From assembly GCA_009788105.1 (NCBI GenBank), contig WQSD01000004.1, positions 1 to 19,107 on the forward strand: a stretch of 19,107 nucleotides of DNA, given 5' to 3'. The DNA comes from Oscillospiraceae bacterium. GTDB taxonomy: Bacteria; Bacillota; Clostridia; Oscillospirales; CAG-272. Below the pieces are notes generated by a model. That model searched no databases, was not told the origin of the DNA, and saw only the letters and a program-made list of their open reading frames with translations. Below, piece by piece: positions 1 to 8,366 of the stretch; positions within the stretch are counted from its first letter, which is position 1, and the number at the start of each line of letters is the position of its first letter. The translations under genes were made by a program, and so were the position numbers.

Positions 1-1
1 G

Positions 2-409
2 GATGATTATATTGCAAAGCCCTTCGGGATTATGGAGCTTGCAGCACGAGTTCGCTCGATGTTTCGCCGTGTTGACAAAACTTTTGAAGACGATGGAGAT
101 TTTATCTCTATTTCCGACCTTGTTGTGGACAATCTTACACGAGAGGTTCGCCGTGACGGGCGTGTAGTGGACCTAACCTACAAAGAGTATGAATTGCTTG
201 GATTACTTGTTCGCGAACGTGGGAGAATTGTTCCACGGGACGAACTGCTTAACATCGTTTGGGGGTTCGATTTTGTAGGAGAAACCCGCACCCTTGATAC
301 TCATATACGAACATTGCGACAAAAATTAGGGGACGATGCAGACAACCCACGATATATCAAAACAATCCGCAACGTTGGCTATCGCTTTATTGGGAAAGAT
401 GAAATATAA
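2..409 (+). CDS. OmpR/PhoB-family response regulator, C-terminal part (5' end outside window)
   Basis: This is the end of a two-component response regulator that binds DNA after phosphorylation by a partner histidine kinase. The reading frame is open from base 2, so the true start lies outside the window. The first visible residues, DDYIAKPF, are the end of a receiver domain; the Lys-Pro pair is the conserved switch lysine motif. After a short linker comes a complete winged-helix DNA-binding domain with the usual landmarks: LTYKEYELL, the RDELLNIVWG helix, the TRTLDTHIRTLRQKLG recognition helix and the YIKTIRNVGYRF wing. The phosphate-accepting Asp is not visible. No kinase gene follows; instead the stop overlaps the start of a VanZ-like gene by 11 bases, so the kinase is upstream or unlinked. 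The family is sure; the regulon is unknown. Confidence 0.93.
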   Translation, partial: DDYIAKPFGIMELAARVRSMFRRVDKTFEDDGDFISISDLVVDNLTREVRRDGRVVDLTYKEYELLGLLVRERGRIVPRDELLNIVWGFDFVGETRTLDTHIRTLRQKLGDDADNPRYIKTIRNVGYRFIGKDEI

Positions 410-845
410 AAATTGCCGAAGATTTTTTCTATCTGCTACACTTGCTGTGTACATCATTATTCTTCTGCGACTAACAGTTTTCCGCTTCACTACAATTGAC
501 GAAAGAAGTATAAATCTCTCTCTTTTTTCTGACTTAATTCAAGTATACCAAAATCACGGCTTTTGGCGGTTTTTTTGGCTTTTTGGTGGAAATATCGGTT
601 GGTTTGTTCCCTTTGGATTTCTGTTACCGCAACTTAAAAAGCTCAGTTTCGCCAAAACCTTGCTTTGCGGCTTTTTATTCTCCCTTTCAATCGAAACAAT
701 CCAGTTTATTTTTCGCATAGGGTTCGCCGAATTGGACGACCTTATCCTAAACACCACCGGAGTGGCAATAGGATATGCCCTCTTGCTTTTTGCAAACAAA
801 ATCATGCCGAAATTAAATCTTATTAAGAGAGCCAGCAATGACTAA
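399..845 (+). CDS. VanZ-like integral membrane protein
   Basis: This is a small membrane protein of 148 residues with about four hydrophobic segments (near 11-30, 56-77, 86-106 and 117-133). It carries the VanZ-family landmarks: GGNIGWFVPFGFLLP at 63-77, an SIETIQ segment at 97-102 and DDLILNTTG at 113-121. In the family, VanZ of Enterococcus gives low-level teicoplanin resistance by an unclear mechanism; most homologues, probably including this one, have no proven function. I chose the ATG at 399 because GGGAAAG lies just before it and because the membrane protein starts naturally there; the frame is open further upstream, but that would overlap the regulator gene deeply. It overlaps the regulator gene by 11 bases and the Era gene by 8, which suggests translational coupling of the three genes. 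Confidence 0.85.
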   Translation: MKYKNCRRFFLSATLAVYIIILLRLTVFRFTTIDERSINLSLFSDLIQVYQNHGFWRFFWLFGGNIGWFVPFGFLLPQLKKLSFAKTLLCGFLFSLSIETIQFIFRIGFAELDDLILNTTGVAIGYALLLFANKIMPKLNLIKRASND

Positions 846-1731
846 AACCGCATTTATCGCCATTGTGGGGCGTGCCAACGTTGGCAAATCCACCTTGCTC
901 AACGCCCTGCTGGGTGAGAAAATATCTATTATATCGAAAAAGCCCCAAACAACCCGCAACCGCATTACCGGAATTCTAACCCGTGGGGACGAGCAGTTCG
1001 TCTTTCTTGACACCCCGGGTATGCACACCCCCAAAAACAAACTTGGCACACACATGGTCAAGGCGGTTCGGGGTGCTATCGCCAGCGTAGATGCGGCAAT
1101 TTTGGTGGCAGAGGCTGATCACCTCCCCGGCGACATCGAAAAAAACCTCCTCGCCCGCCTTGGACAAGCAAAGTTGCCGGTTATCCTTGCCCTAAACAAG
1201 ACGGACAAAAGCTCCCCCGAGCGTATCGGCGAAGTTATCGGAGCATACAGCGGGCTGTGCGACTTTGCCTCTGTCATACCCATGTGCGCCCTAAAGGGCA
1301 AAGGCGTGGACATTGTACTGGCAGAATCGGCGGCATTCATGCGCCCCGAGGGCTGGTTCTTCCCGGAAGATGCCCTCACCGACCAACCGGAGCGACAAAT
1401 CGCCGCGGAAATCATCCGTGAAAAGCTCCTCCGCCTGTTGGACGAAGAGCTACCCCACGGGGTTGCGGTGCTTATCGAAGAATTCCGCGAAAACAAAGAC
1501 GCATCCCTATTTATCCGTGCAGAAATCTTTTGCGAGCGGGAAAGCCACAAGGGTATGGTCATTGGCAAGGGAGGGGCTGTGCTGAAAAAAGTCGGCTCAT
1601 ACGCCCGCGAGGACCTTGAAGCCTTTTTCGGCGTGAAAGTTTTTGTTGACCTCTGGGTCAAAGTGAAAGAGAACTGGCGTGACAACGACTTTATGATTAA
1701 CAGCTTTGGACTTGATGATAAGGGAACATAA
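838..1731 (+). CDS. era: GTPase Era, 30S ribosome assembly factor
   Basis: Era is an essential GTPase that binds the 3' end of 16S rRNA and helps mature the 30S subunit, at the membrane and in the cytosol. The 297-residue length is typical. All G motifs are visible: the P-loop GRANVGKST (11-19), the switch region with PQTTRNRI (36-43), DTPG (58-61), NKTD (120-123) and the G5 motif CALKG (150-154). The C-terminal KH RNA-binding domain carries GKGG at 243-246 and the conserved end around DLWVKVKENWR (271-281). The ATG overlaps the VanZ gene end in an ATGACTAA arrangement, with a purine-rich AAGAGAG upstream. In many Bacillota era follows ybeY or cdd and precedes recO; here it follows a regulator and VanZ instead, and recO is not next. 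Its base composition is distinctly more GC-rich than the polysaccharide genes beyond. Confidence 0.98.
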   Translation: MTKTAFIAIVGRANVGKSTLLNALLGEKISIISKKPQTTRNRITGILTRGDEQFVFLDTPGMHTPKNKLGTHMVKAVRGAIASVDAAILVAEADHLPGDIEKNLLARLGQAKLPVILALNKTDKSSPERIGEVIGAYSGLCDFASVIPMCALKGKGVDIVLAESAAFMRPEGWFFPEDALTDQPERQIAAEIIREKLLRLLDEELPHGVAVLIEEFRENKDASLFIRAEIFCERESHKGMVIGKGGAVLKKVGSYAREDLEAFFGVKVFVDLWVKVKENWRDNDFMINSFGLDDKGT

Positions 1732-1743
1732 AATATCAAAGTC

Positions 1744-1805
1744 GTGGGCTATGCGCCCACACCGCACCACCTTTTTGAAAAAAGGTGGAACAAAAACTTT
1801 TTAAT
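1744..1805 (+). other. Pair of hairpins downstream of era, weak terminator or small repeat
   Basis: Two stems follow the era stop. The first pairs GTGGGC (1744-1749) with GCCCAC (1755-1760). The second pairs CCACCTTTTT (1767-1776) with AAAAAGGTGG (1779-1788). The T-run lies only at 1798-1802, ten bases after the second stem, so this is not a textbook terminator. The pair could be part of a dispersed repeat. I see no coding potential here. Confidence 0.4.
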
Positions 1806-1866
1806 ACACAAAAACGCAAGATGTTCTTGTGAAAAGGTTTTTGAGATTCAAGATATATCAAACTGA

Positions 1867-1916
1867 AAACCCACACATATATTGCAAATCGCAGTATATG
1901 TGTGGGTTTGTTTTTG
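1867..1916 (+). terminator. Strong intrinsic terminator between era and the convergent polysaccharide operon
   Basis: A perfect 15-base-pair stem joins 1867-1881 (AAACCCACACATATA) with 1895-1909. It extends inward by a G-T wobble and three more pairs to a five-base loop at 86-90 of the 1800s. On the + strand a T-run (GTTTTTGT) follows directly, so it ends transcription from era. Read on the - strand it is followed by TTTTCAGTTT, less ideal but plausible as the end of the operon that stops at 1976. It is therefore probably a shared, bidirectional terminator. Confidence 0.8.
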
Positions 1917-1975
1917 TATCAGTCCTGCTTTTTCACCATCTCGCCTTCAGGAATTCGAGTATAGCAAATTGGCCG

Positions 1976-3478
1976 TTAAACAGTGGGGCTATCTGGCGTG
2001 CTTTGGGGCAAATCCTCCGCCGATGCCCCGGAGTGCACCGAATTCTTCGGACTGCTGCCACCACTTGGTCTGTTTCCGGTGTTTTTAGGGCCTCTACCAT
2101 TGCCTTGAGGTTTCTCAGGCAAATACCCTTTAACAACAGCGGCAAAGAACCCAACAGCAATTCCGCCAAGCAACGGCAGTAAAACAGCTATTCCAAGCCT
2201 CATCATGTTAATACTGCCCGCCGATTGAGTAAAAGATGGAGTAGTAGACAACAAAGAGTTTTGCACTATCTCCTGTGTTTGTTGCACATAATAGTTGCTA
2301 ATTATTCTATTAACGGTTTCAATGTAATTAGCTAATCTTTGAACCGATTCAAGAAGTACCGTTTCAGCGGCTGCCGAGTCAGTACGCATAGTTGCCTCCA
2401 CTGTGCCAAGCCGCCCAATATTGCGCTCGTGTTGGGCAATTTCTCTTCCTATAGCAGTCGCCTCATATATAAGCTCTCTGGAAGTATTAAGGATTTCCAC
2501 AGTGTCTAAAACAATCACACCCTCAGCAGAGTTTTGCTGGAACGCCTCAAGCAGTTCGTTGTATAATGTTATTCTTTCCAAAAGTATATCGCGGTTAATC
2601 TGCAATGTTTCTATTACAAAAGAAGAATTGGCTCTAAAACTATCAATATTACGAACATACATCCCTGTGGAAGTTCGCCAATGCCACAAACTCATTTCAG
2701 TGCGAAAATTTCGTATCTGAGCGATTAAATCAGTAAAATTGTTGCCACAATCAGATACAAAAAAAATGGAAGTTTCGTTTAGGGGCTGTAAGTGCCGTTC
2801 TATCATATAAAGATGGTTGTACAATCTTCTAAAATTTTCTTGAAAGCTATGTTCGTCCAAGTGAATAAGCTCGTTTGCAAAAGCAGCCCATTCATTAAGT
2901 CGCTGTCCATAAAGAAAACCCGCATTTTCGTTGTTTAGGTATTCAGAATTTATATGATTCTGAATTGAATTCGATAATGCATCAAGAAACGCTATGCTTG
3001 AATCATTTCTAACAAAAATGTTTGTGTCTGGATTAATCTCTATTCTAAATGATAGTGGCGTTGCAATTTCAGTTTCTCCGTCACTCGCAGGCGGAAGAAT
3101 ACGTGTAATAGTAATATTGTTAATGGCATCGGGAACAGTTATATTATTAAGTCCAACCTCATCTAAAGCGGCTCTCCACAAACCAATAGTAAAAAAGATT
3201 TGTTCATTAAATTCTTCGCCATTAGGAAGATAATTATTTTCCGCACCGGGATAATTCATGGTTATTATTATATAACCTCCATTGTCTGCCGGTCGCACCA
3301 ACAACTGCATTGCTCCAAAAAGCAACGCAAAAACAAGACCTATAAAGCAACAAAAGAAAAACACCTTTCTTCCCTTATAAACGGTCATCACCATGTTCTG
3401 CATTGATAGACTGTCACCATCACCATTTTCCGGCATTTTAAGATTCAGATAAATCTCACTGTTTTTGTTTTCTGTCAT
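1976..3478 (-). CDS. Wzz-like polysaccharide chain-length determinant / co-polymerase, no kinase domain
   Basis: This is a 500-residue membrane protein of the general Wzz/PCP architecture: a short cytoplasmic N-terminus, a first membrane segment near 39-60, about 370 outside residues rich in predicted helix, a second membrane segment near 424-447, and a cytoplasmic tail. In the family such proteins set polymer length together with a Wzy/EpsG polymerase. Sequence similarity to known Wzz is low, so the call rests mainly on topology and on its place in the operon. I chose the ATG at 3478 because AGGAGA lies at 3486-3491; a longer frame from 3514 has no good ribosome site. The last 45 or so residues are rich in Gly, Pro, Ser and Asn and look disordered; they contain no tyrosine cluster and no Walker motifs. 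It is the last gene of the operon, 72 bases after the flippase gene, whereas such genes usually come first. Confidence 0.7.
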   Translation of the reverse strand: MTENKNSEIYLNLKMPENGDGDSLSMQNMVMTVYKGRKVFFFCCFIGLVFALLFGAMQLLVRPADNGGYIIITMNYPGAENNYLPNGEEFNEQIFFTIGLWRAALDEVGLNNITVPDAINNITITRILPPASDGETEIATPLSFRIEINPDTNIFVRNDSSIAFLDALSNSIQNHINSEYLNNENAGFLYGQRLNEWAAFANELIHLDEHSFQENFRRLYNHLYMIERHLQPLNETSIFFVSDCGNNFTDLIAQIRNFRTEMSLWHWRTSTGMYVRNIDSFRANSSFVIETLQINRDILLERITLYNELLEAFQQNSAEGVIVLDTVEILNTSRELIYEATAIGREIAQHERNIGRLGTVEATMRTDSAAAETVLLESVQRLANYIETVNRIISNYYVQQTQEIVQNSLLSTTPSFTQSAGSINMMRLGIAVLLPLLGGIAVGFFAAVVKGYLPEKPQGNGRGPKNTGNRPSGGSSPKNSVHSGASAEDLPQSTPDSPTV

Positions 3479-3550
3479 AATTTTTTCTCCTTTTTTTTGA
3501 CTTCGTTCGGGCATACCTGTTCAATCACAGATACAACACTCACAACTTGT

Positions 3551-5092
3551 CTAATTTTTCTTAATTTTTGACTTTACCGTGCCAAAAACACGGTCTGTCA
3601 TTTCAACAAACAAATCTGCTTTTAATAAATACAGTATAAGTGCATATACCCCCAGCGAAACTACAGAAGCAGCTGCAAAGAAAATCAGCAACGGAAGTCT
3701 GTCGCGCAATAGCTCAAACAGCAGTAAAACTGGAACCATCGCAGTACATGCAATCACACATTTTCCAATGTTTTTCGCAAGAGCCAACCCACCAAACGCT
3801 CCAAACTTACGGCGGAATAATGCAAATGACACAAAAAACCCAACAGCTGAAGCCACAGTGGTTGCCAAAGCCAGCCCGGCGGCTTCCATATACCTTACAA
3901 GCACAATGTTCAGTCCTATATTAAACACCACGGACACAATACCGGAAATTAGCGGCGTTTTCGTGTCTTTGATACTAAAAAACGCGTTGTTAAGCAAAGT
4001 AGTGCAACTAATAAAAAGCATTGAAGCTGCCATAAAGAAAAATATATTCCCAGTAAGTAACGTTTCAGCGGCACCAAACTCTCCACGTTCATAAACTATC
4101 CGAGTAATATCCATTGGGAAAAACATACTAATCATAACAATTGGCATAAAAGCAAAAGCCAGCATTTTAACAAACCGAACAGCGGTGGCTTTTAGCTGGT
4201 CAAACTCTTTGTTTGCGGCTTGTTTTGCAAGTAGTGGGAAAACAACTGCCCAAACCGCTGCCGCAATCACGCCAACAGGCAAATCTCGCAACCGCTGAGC
4301 AAAATTTATAGCAGTTATACTCCCCTCCGGCAACCCGGACGCAAGTATTCTATCTATAATAATGTTAATATCCCATATGCCAACACTTAAATATATGGGC
4401 AAACTTAACTTTACTACTTCGCCAAAATCACCATTACGAAAGCTGAAAATTCTTGCAAACTTAAACACTTTTCTTGCTGATATTATCAGCATCAATGCCT
4501 GAACTACAAGAAAAAGAATGTAGCTAATAACAAGAGCATAAATTCCAAGCTGACCTGTTAAAAAAATAACAAAAAATATCGTAAACAAGGAAAATGGGAA
4601 CTGTGCCACAACCGTAATAGTGAATTTTTGATATATTTGCAGTATGGCTGTTAAAAAGTTTGATATGTTAAACGCAACAGTGAAAACCAACATTATTCTG
4701 ACTATAATCACTGTCAAAGCAAACGCACTTTCGTCAAAACTTGGGGCGAATATACGCACCAATGTTGGCGCGAAAACTATACCCAAAATTGACACAACCA
4801 AATACAAAAACGAGAAAATCCAAAGAATATTGCTTGCAAATATGTCTGCGTGTTCTTTTGACACCTCTTCTTTTTTGTGGTTGTACATCGGGATAATTAC
4901 CGTGGCAACCCCTGCCGAGATTATCATGGTGACAACAAAAGCAATGCTTATTGCCATGTTGAACGCATCTGTTTGATACGTTGCTCCAAAAGAGTGCGCT
5001 ATTACCATTTCACGCACAAAGCCTAGTAATCTTGTAACAAGCATCAGTACAGTTACCAAAGACAATGCTTTAGTTGTAGTTTTCACAGCCAT
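3551..5092 (-). CDS. murJ: MurJ/MviN-family lipid-linked glycan flippase
   Basis: This 513-residue polytopic protein, with about 14 membrane segments, belongs to the MurJ (MviN) branch of the MOP flippases, which move undecaprenyl-linked lipid II outward across the membrane. Residues known to be essential in E. coli MurJ (R18, R24, D39 and R270) appear to be matched here by R21 and R27 in RLLGFVRE, D42 in QTDAF and R267 in FAQRLRD. This supports a true MurJ rather than a Wzx-type O-antigen flippase. It sits between galE (11 bases upstream) and the Wzz-like gene inside a polysaccharide operon that has no other flippase. It may therefore flip the polysaccharide repeat unit, lipid II, or both; only the family is certain. 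The start has a purine-rich GGAAGAG upstream. Confidence 0.9.
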   Translation of the reverse strand: MAVKTTTKALSLVTVLMLVTRLLGFVREMVIAHSFGATYQTDAFNMAISIAFVVTMIISAGVATVIIPMYNHKKEEVSKEHADIFASNILWIFSFLYLVVSILGIVFAPTLVRIFAPSFDESAFALTVIIVRIMLVFTVAFNISNFLTAILQIYQKFTITVVAQFPFSLFTIFFVIFLTGQLGIYALVISYILFLVVQALMLIISARKVFKFARIFSFRNGDFGEVVKLSLPIYLSVGIWDINIIIDRILASGLPEGSITAINFAQRLRDLPVGVIAAAVWAVVFPLLAKQAANKEFDQLKATAVRFVKMLAFAFMPIVMISMFFPMDITRIVYERGEFGAAETLLTGNIFFFMAASMLFISCTTLLNNAFFSIKDTKTPLISGIVSVVFNIGLNIVLVRYMEAAGLALATTVASAVGFFVSFALFRRKFGAFGGLALAKNIGKCVIACTAMVPVLLLFELLRDRLPLLIFFAAASVVSLGVYALILYLLKADLFVEMTDRVFGTVKSKIKKN

Positions 5093-5103
5093 TTACTCTT
5101 CCG

Positions 5104-6111
5104 TTACTTTTTGTTTTTTTGCACAAATTCCCACGCATCGCGGCACATTTGCTCAAGACCAAGCTGTGCTTTCCATCCCAATTCTCGCTCAGCTTTGCGC
5201 GGCTCTGACCAGCATTCAGCAGCATCTCCCTGTCGTCGAGATGCAATTTGATATGGGATGTTCACATTGTTGACCCGCCCAAACGCCTCTATCATCTCAA
5301 GAACCGAATATCCGTTACCTGTACCAAGATTATACGCCTCCACGCCCTGTTTCATACAGTTCAGTGCAGCAACATGTCCCTTTGCAAGGTCAACCACGTG
5401 AATATAGTCACGAATACACGTGCCGTCGCGGGTAGGGTAGTCATTGCCGAAAACCTTCAGCTCGGCTATTTTACCCGATGCCGCCTGCATAATCACCGGC
5501 ATAAGATTGTTCGGAATGCCATTGGGGTCCTCTCCAAGTTTGCCGCTTTCATGCGCACCTACCGGGTTGAAGTATCGCAAAAGCGAGAAGCACCACTCGC
5601 TGTCAGAAGCACTTAAATCCCTGCAAATATCCTCGATAACCAGCTTGGTTCGCCCATATGGATTTATCACACCAAGACGAGCCTCTTCGGTAATCGGGGC
5701 AGTTTCGGGAATACCATATACAGTCGCCGACGAGCTGAAAATCATGCTCTTGCAGCCATGTTTTTTCATCACTTCAAGCAGAACTATCGTCCCATAAACA
5801 TTGTTGTGATAATACATAAGCGGCTGAGCCACGCTTTCCGCAACCGCCTTATACCCGGCAAAATGGATAACGCAAGATATATCGTTCTCGGCAAAAATTC
5901 GCTCTAACAAATTTGCGTCACATATATCGCCTTCATAAAACTTTAGAGACTTGCCCGAAAGCTGTTGCACAATATCAATAGCCTTGGGCTTTGAATTTGC
6001 GAAGTTGTCCACGACGACAATTTCGTGTCCCCCGTTTAATAATTCAACGCATGTATGTGAGCCGATGAAACCGGCTCCGCCGGTGATAAGAATTGTTTTA
6101 TTTTTGAACAT
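5104..6111 (-). CDS. galE: UDP-glucose 4-epimerase
   Basis: GalE interconverts UDP-glucose and UDP-galactose (and in some members the N-acetyl forms) with bound NAD, in the cytosol. The 335-residue length is normal. The sequence shows the Rossmann motif GGAGFIGS at 11-18, the HFAGYKAVAES segment at 83-93, the catalytic-serine stretch SSSATVYG at 126-133, and the YGRTK catalytic Tyr-Lys pair at Y152 and K156. The C-terminal substrate loop RRQGDAAECW is also present. AGGGAG stands just upstream of the ATG. It lies 30 bases after the polymerase gene and 11 before murJ, so it is cotranscribed and most likely supplies UDP-Gal or UDP-GalNAc for the repeat unit. The residue that decides tolerance of N-acetyl sugars cannot be judged safely by eye. 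Confidence 0.96.
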   Translation of the reverse strand: MFKNKTILITGGAGFIGSHTCVELLNGGHEIVVVDNFANSKPKAIDIVQQLSGKSLKFYEGDICDANLLERIFAENDISCVIHFAGYKAVAESVAQPLMYYHNNVYGTIVLLEVMKKHGCKSMIFSSSATVYGIPETAPITEEARLGVINPYGRTKLVIEDICRDLSASDSEWCFSLLRYFNPVGAHESGKLGEDPNGIPNNLMPVIMQAASGKIAELKVFGNDYPTRDGTCIRDYIHVVDLAKGHVAALNCMKQGVEAYNLGTGNGYSVLEMIEAFGRVNNVNIPYQIASRRQGDAAECWSEPRKAERELGWKAQLGLEQMCRDAWEFVQKNKK

Positions 6112-6141
6112 GATTATCTCCCTATACCAATTCGTTATACT

Positions 6142-7254
6142 TTATGCTTGCCAAAAAAATGTGAATGGAACTATTCCCGAAACATCATTAACCAACCCAT
6201 GTACAAATAGCACCCCAAAAACCGCAATCGTCAAAAGCATTGTTGCCAAACGCACATACTTACACTTAATAGAATTTATAATGTTAGGAATAAATAGCGT
6301 TAAAAAAAATGTGTAATAAAATCCTGCTCGAACAAACAAAGAAAAATTCAAAGTGACTACCTGTATAACAACTGTTAGAAAAATTAAATTATATATTACT
6401 ACAAAATGCTTGTTCTCTAATAGTGCATGTCTTTTAAATAATAATCCACCAATCAATATTCCTAACAAAATCATTAACAATGTATAGCCTTGTCCGCTTA
6501 CAAGGTACTCGGTATATCGACCATCAAGATAAAGTTCGACTAAAATTACTATTATATAGTTACTAAAAAGAAAAGCTGTTACTATAATAAAGACATATTT
6601 TATATAGTTTTTTGAATTTATTTTATGATGTGCAAAAAAATACATAGGAATGCAAACCACAGCTGTTAAATGAAATGACGCAGCGAACATGACGCATAGC
6701 AAAAATTTACCTATTTTTTTCTCCTCTGCATACTTCAGTGCAATTGCTATTATAGCCATCGCAATTATCTGTCTTAGCAAGTTCATTGTAGCGGCAAAAA
6801 AACCAAGTCCCAAAAAGATTATTACGCTAAGCCAAAGCATTTTAGATTTTTTATAAAAAACACAGAAGAAAATTATTAATGGAATAAAGCTGGTCACGAG
6901 CAAATATATTTGGAAATTATTGGTGAAACGCGAAATTAAAAAATTCAAAGCATAAAAACTTATATCTTGCCACCCATAACGTGATATTACATCACCGAAA
7001 TTATTAAACAACAGTGCTTCACGAAAAAAGTAGTCATACCAATATAAATCGATACCTACCGACTGCGCTCTTAACGCAGCAAGAGTAAACAAAAGCATGA
7101 ATAAAACTATTGCAACCGTTTTTTTAGAAGCGGTATGTCTTATATCAACATCAGCAATCCCAATGTTTTGTAATTTTGTGTGAAAAAACGATGGCCTTTT
7201 TTCAACAAAACTGCACATCAAAATTACAAAAAATAGTAAAAAATAAATACCCAT
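6142..7254 (-). CDS. EpsG/Wzy-like polysaccharide polymerase
   Basis: This is a 370-residue integral membrane protein with roughly ten hydrophobic segments and a central outside loop region. The stretch RAQSVGIDLYWYDYFF, near residue 60, is the early conserved region of EpsG-family proteins, which join lipid-linked repeat units into long chains outside the membrane. No other polymerase is in the operon, which supports the assignment. I chose the ATG at 7254, 7 bases after the upstream stop, because AGGAAG stands immediately before it and the protein then begins directly with a membrane segment; a longer frame from 7296 would overlap the previous gene by 35 bases. The gene is among the most AT-rich of the window, as polymerase genes usually are. 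Because such proteins vary greatly, the sugar linkage it forms cannot be told. Confidence 0.82.
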   Translation of the reverse strand: MGIYFLLFFVILMCSFVEKRPSFFHTKLQNIGIADVDIRHTASKKTVAIVLFMLLFTLAALRAQSVGIDLYWYDYFFREALLFNNFGDVISRYGWQDISFYALNFLISRFTNNFQIYLLVTSFIPLIIFFCVFYKKSKMLWLSVIIFLGLGFFAATMNLLRQIIAMAIIAIALKYAEEKKIGKFLLCVMFAASFHLTAVVCIPMYFFAHHKINSKNYIKYVFIIVTAFLFSNYIIVILVELYLDGRYTEYLVSGQGYTLLMILLGILIGGLLFKRHALLENKHFVVIYNLIFLTVVIQVVTLNFSLFVRAGFYYTFFLTLFIPNIINSIKCKYVRLATMLLTIAVFGVLFVHGLVNDVSGIVPFTFFWQA

Positions 7255-7261
7255 GAGCTTC

Positions 7262-8365
7262 CTATTTCGTATATATATTTGACAAATGTGAAACAACTTC
7301 GCCTATGTCAAAACCGGCGACTTTGATTTTTTCACGCATATCCTCGCGAGTGTAACGGTCTATGCGCATGATTTTGCTTGCCCACACCAGCGACGGCTCG
7401 TCGAGGGAAATAAATTCTATGTGCTCGCTGATTTTGCACTCGGTTGTTACTACATCTGAAACAACAGATTTTAGTCCGTTAGCCTGTGTTTCAATTAAAG
7501 TTACAGGCAACCCTTCGAACAATGACGGCAAAACAAACACATCCATAGCACACATCAATTCAGGTATGTCAGAACGTACGCCTGTGAATATCACACTATC
7601 TTTCAATTCCAAGTTTTCCACTTTATACTTGATTTCTTTGTAAAGGGACCCGCCACCCACCAGTATTAAAATAGCATTATGGTTTTGTTTGTAAATTTCG
7701 TTAAAAATATCAATTAAAAAACTGTGGTTTTTTTGAGTTTCAAATCTGCCTATATGTCCAACAACAAATTTGTTAGATATGCCAAATTCGTTGCGAGTTT
7801 TATCTCGTTTTTTTGAATCAAAGGCAAATTCAGAAACATTTATTCCATTATTTATAATTTGTATTTCTTTTTCTGGAATATACTTGCCAAATAGATTTTT
7901 TCCTGCGGCTTTTGAGCAGGCAAAATAGTGTGTAGCATATTTTCTGATTTTGGATTTATATATAATATTAAATAAGTTGTCGCTAAAATCACCGTTAGAT
8001 TTACTGTTGTGGCTGTGGAAAATAATCTTTTTAACATTATTTTTTTTTGCATAAATAAGTGTTGATATTGCCGCGCAGCTGCTTGCGTGCTGGTGCACAA
8101 TATGATATTGTTTATTGTTTTTGAAAAAGGAATCGATAAATTTGCAATGTTTTAGGTAGTTGGGGGTTCTTCGGGGCATTCTATGAATTATGCCACCAAG
8201 CGAGAGAATTTCATCTTCAAAATCGCACTTTGTCGGATCGCTAATGAGAAAGTCAAACTGCAATTTTGAGCGGTCAATTTCGCGATAAACATTCATTATG
8301 AATGTCTCTGCTCCACCTCTGTTCATGCTTCCGATAACATGTAGAACTCTCACGATTTCGTTCAT
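7262..8365 (-). CDS. GT4 glycosyltransferase, EpsF-like (second of a tandem pair)
   Basis: This is a GT-B fold, retaining glycosyltransferase of 367 residues that adds one sugar to the lipid-linked repeat unit at the inner membrane face. Its N-terminus shows RVLHVIGSMNRGGAET, typical of this GT4 group, and its C-terminal donor-binding domain has the EX7E motif with E284 and E292 in LFEGLPVTLIETQANG. It is a clear paralogue of the gene directly upstream: the two share most of the C-terminal half, with the EX7E glutamates at the same residue numbers, while the N-terminal acceptor halves differ more. I chose the ATG at 8365, one base from the upstream stop, because AGGAG lies at 8372-8376 inside the previous gene; translation is probably coupled. 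The donor and acceptor sugars are not known. Confidence 0.9.
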   Translation of the reverse strand: MNEIVRVLHVIGSMNRGGAETFIMNVYREIDRSKLQFDFLISDPTKCDFEDEILSLGGIIHRMPRRTPNYLKHCKFIDSFFKNNKQYHIVHQHASSCAAISTLIYAKKNNVKKIIFHSHNSKSNGDFSDNLFNIIYKSKIRKYATHYFACSKAAGKNLFGKYIPEKEIQIINNGINVSEFAFDSKKRDKTRNEFGISNKFVVGHIGRFETQKNHSFLIDIFNEIYKQNHNAILILVGGGSLYKEIKYKVENLELKDSVIFTGVRSDIPELMCAMDVFVLPSLFEGLPVTLIETQANGLKSVVSDVVTTECKISEHIEFISLDEPSLVWASKIMRIDRYTREDMREKIKVAGFDIGEVVSHLSNIYTK

Positions 8366-8366
8366 A

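Noticed and set aside
1119..1739. A - strand open frame of 206 codons opposite era
   Set aside because: It is a shadow of the GC-rich era gene; the product is Ser/Arg-rich without motifs.
1767..1805. The CCACC-type hairpin after era as the main era terminator
   Set aside because: The T-run is ten bases away from the stem; the 1867-1909 hairpin with a directly adjacent T-run is the better terminator. The first is kept only as a low-confidence hairpin.
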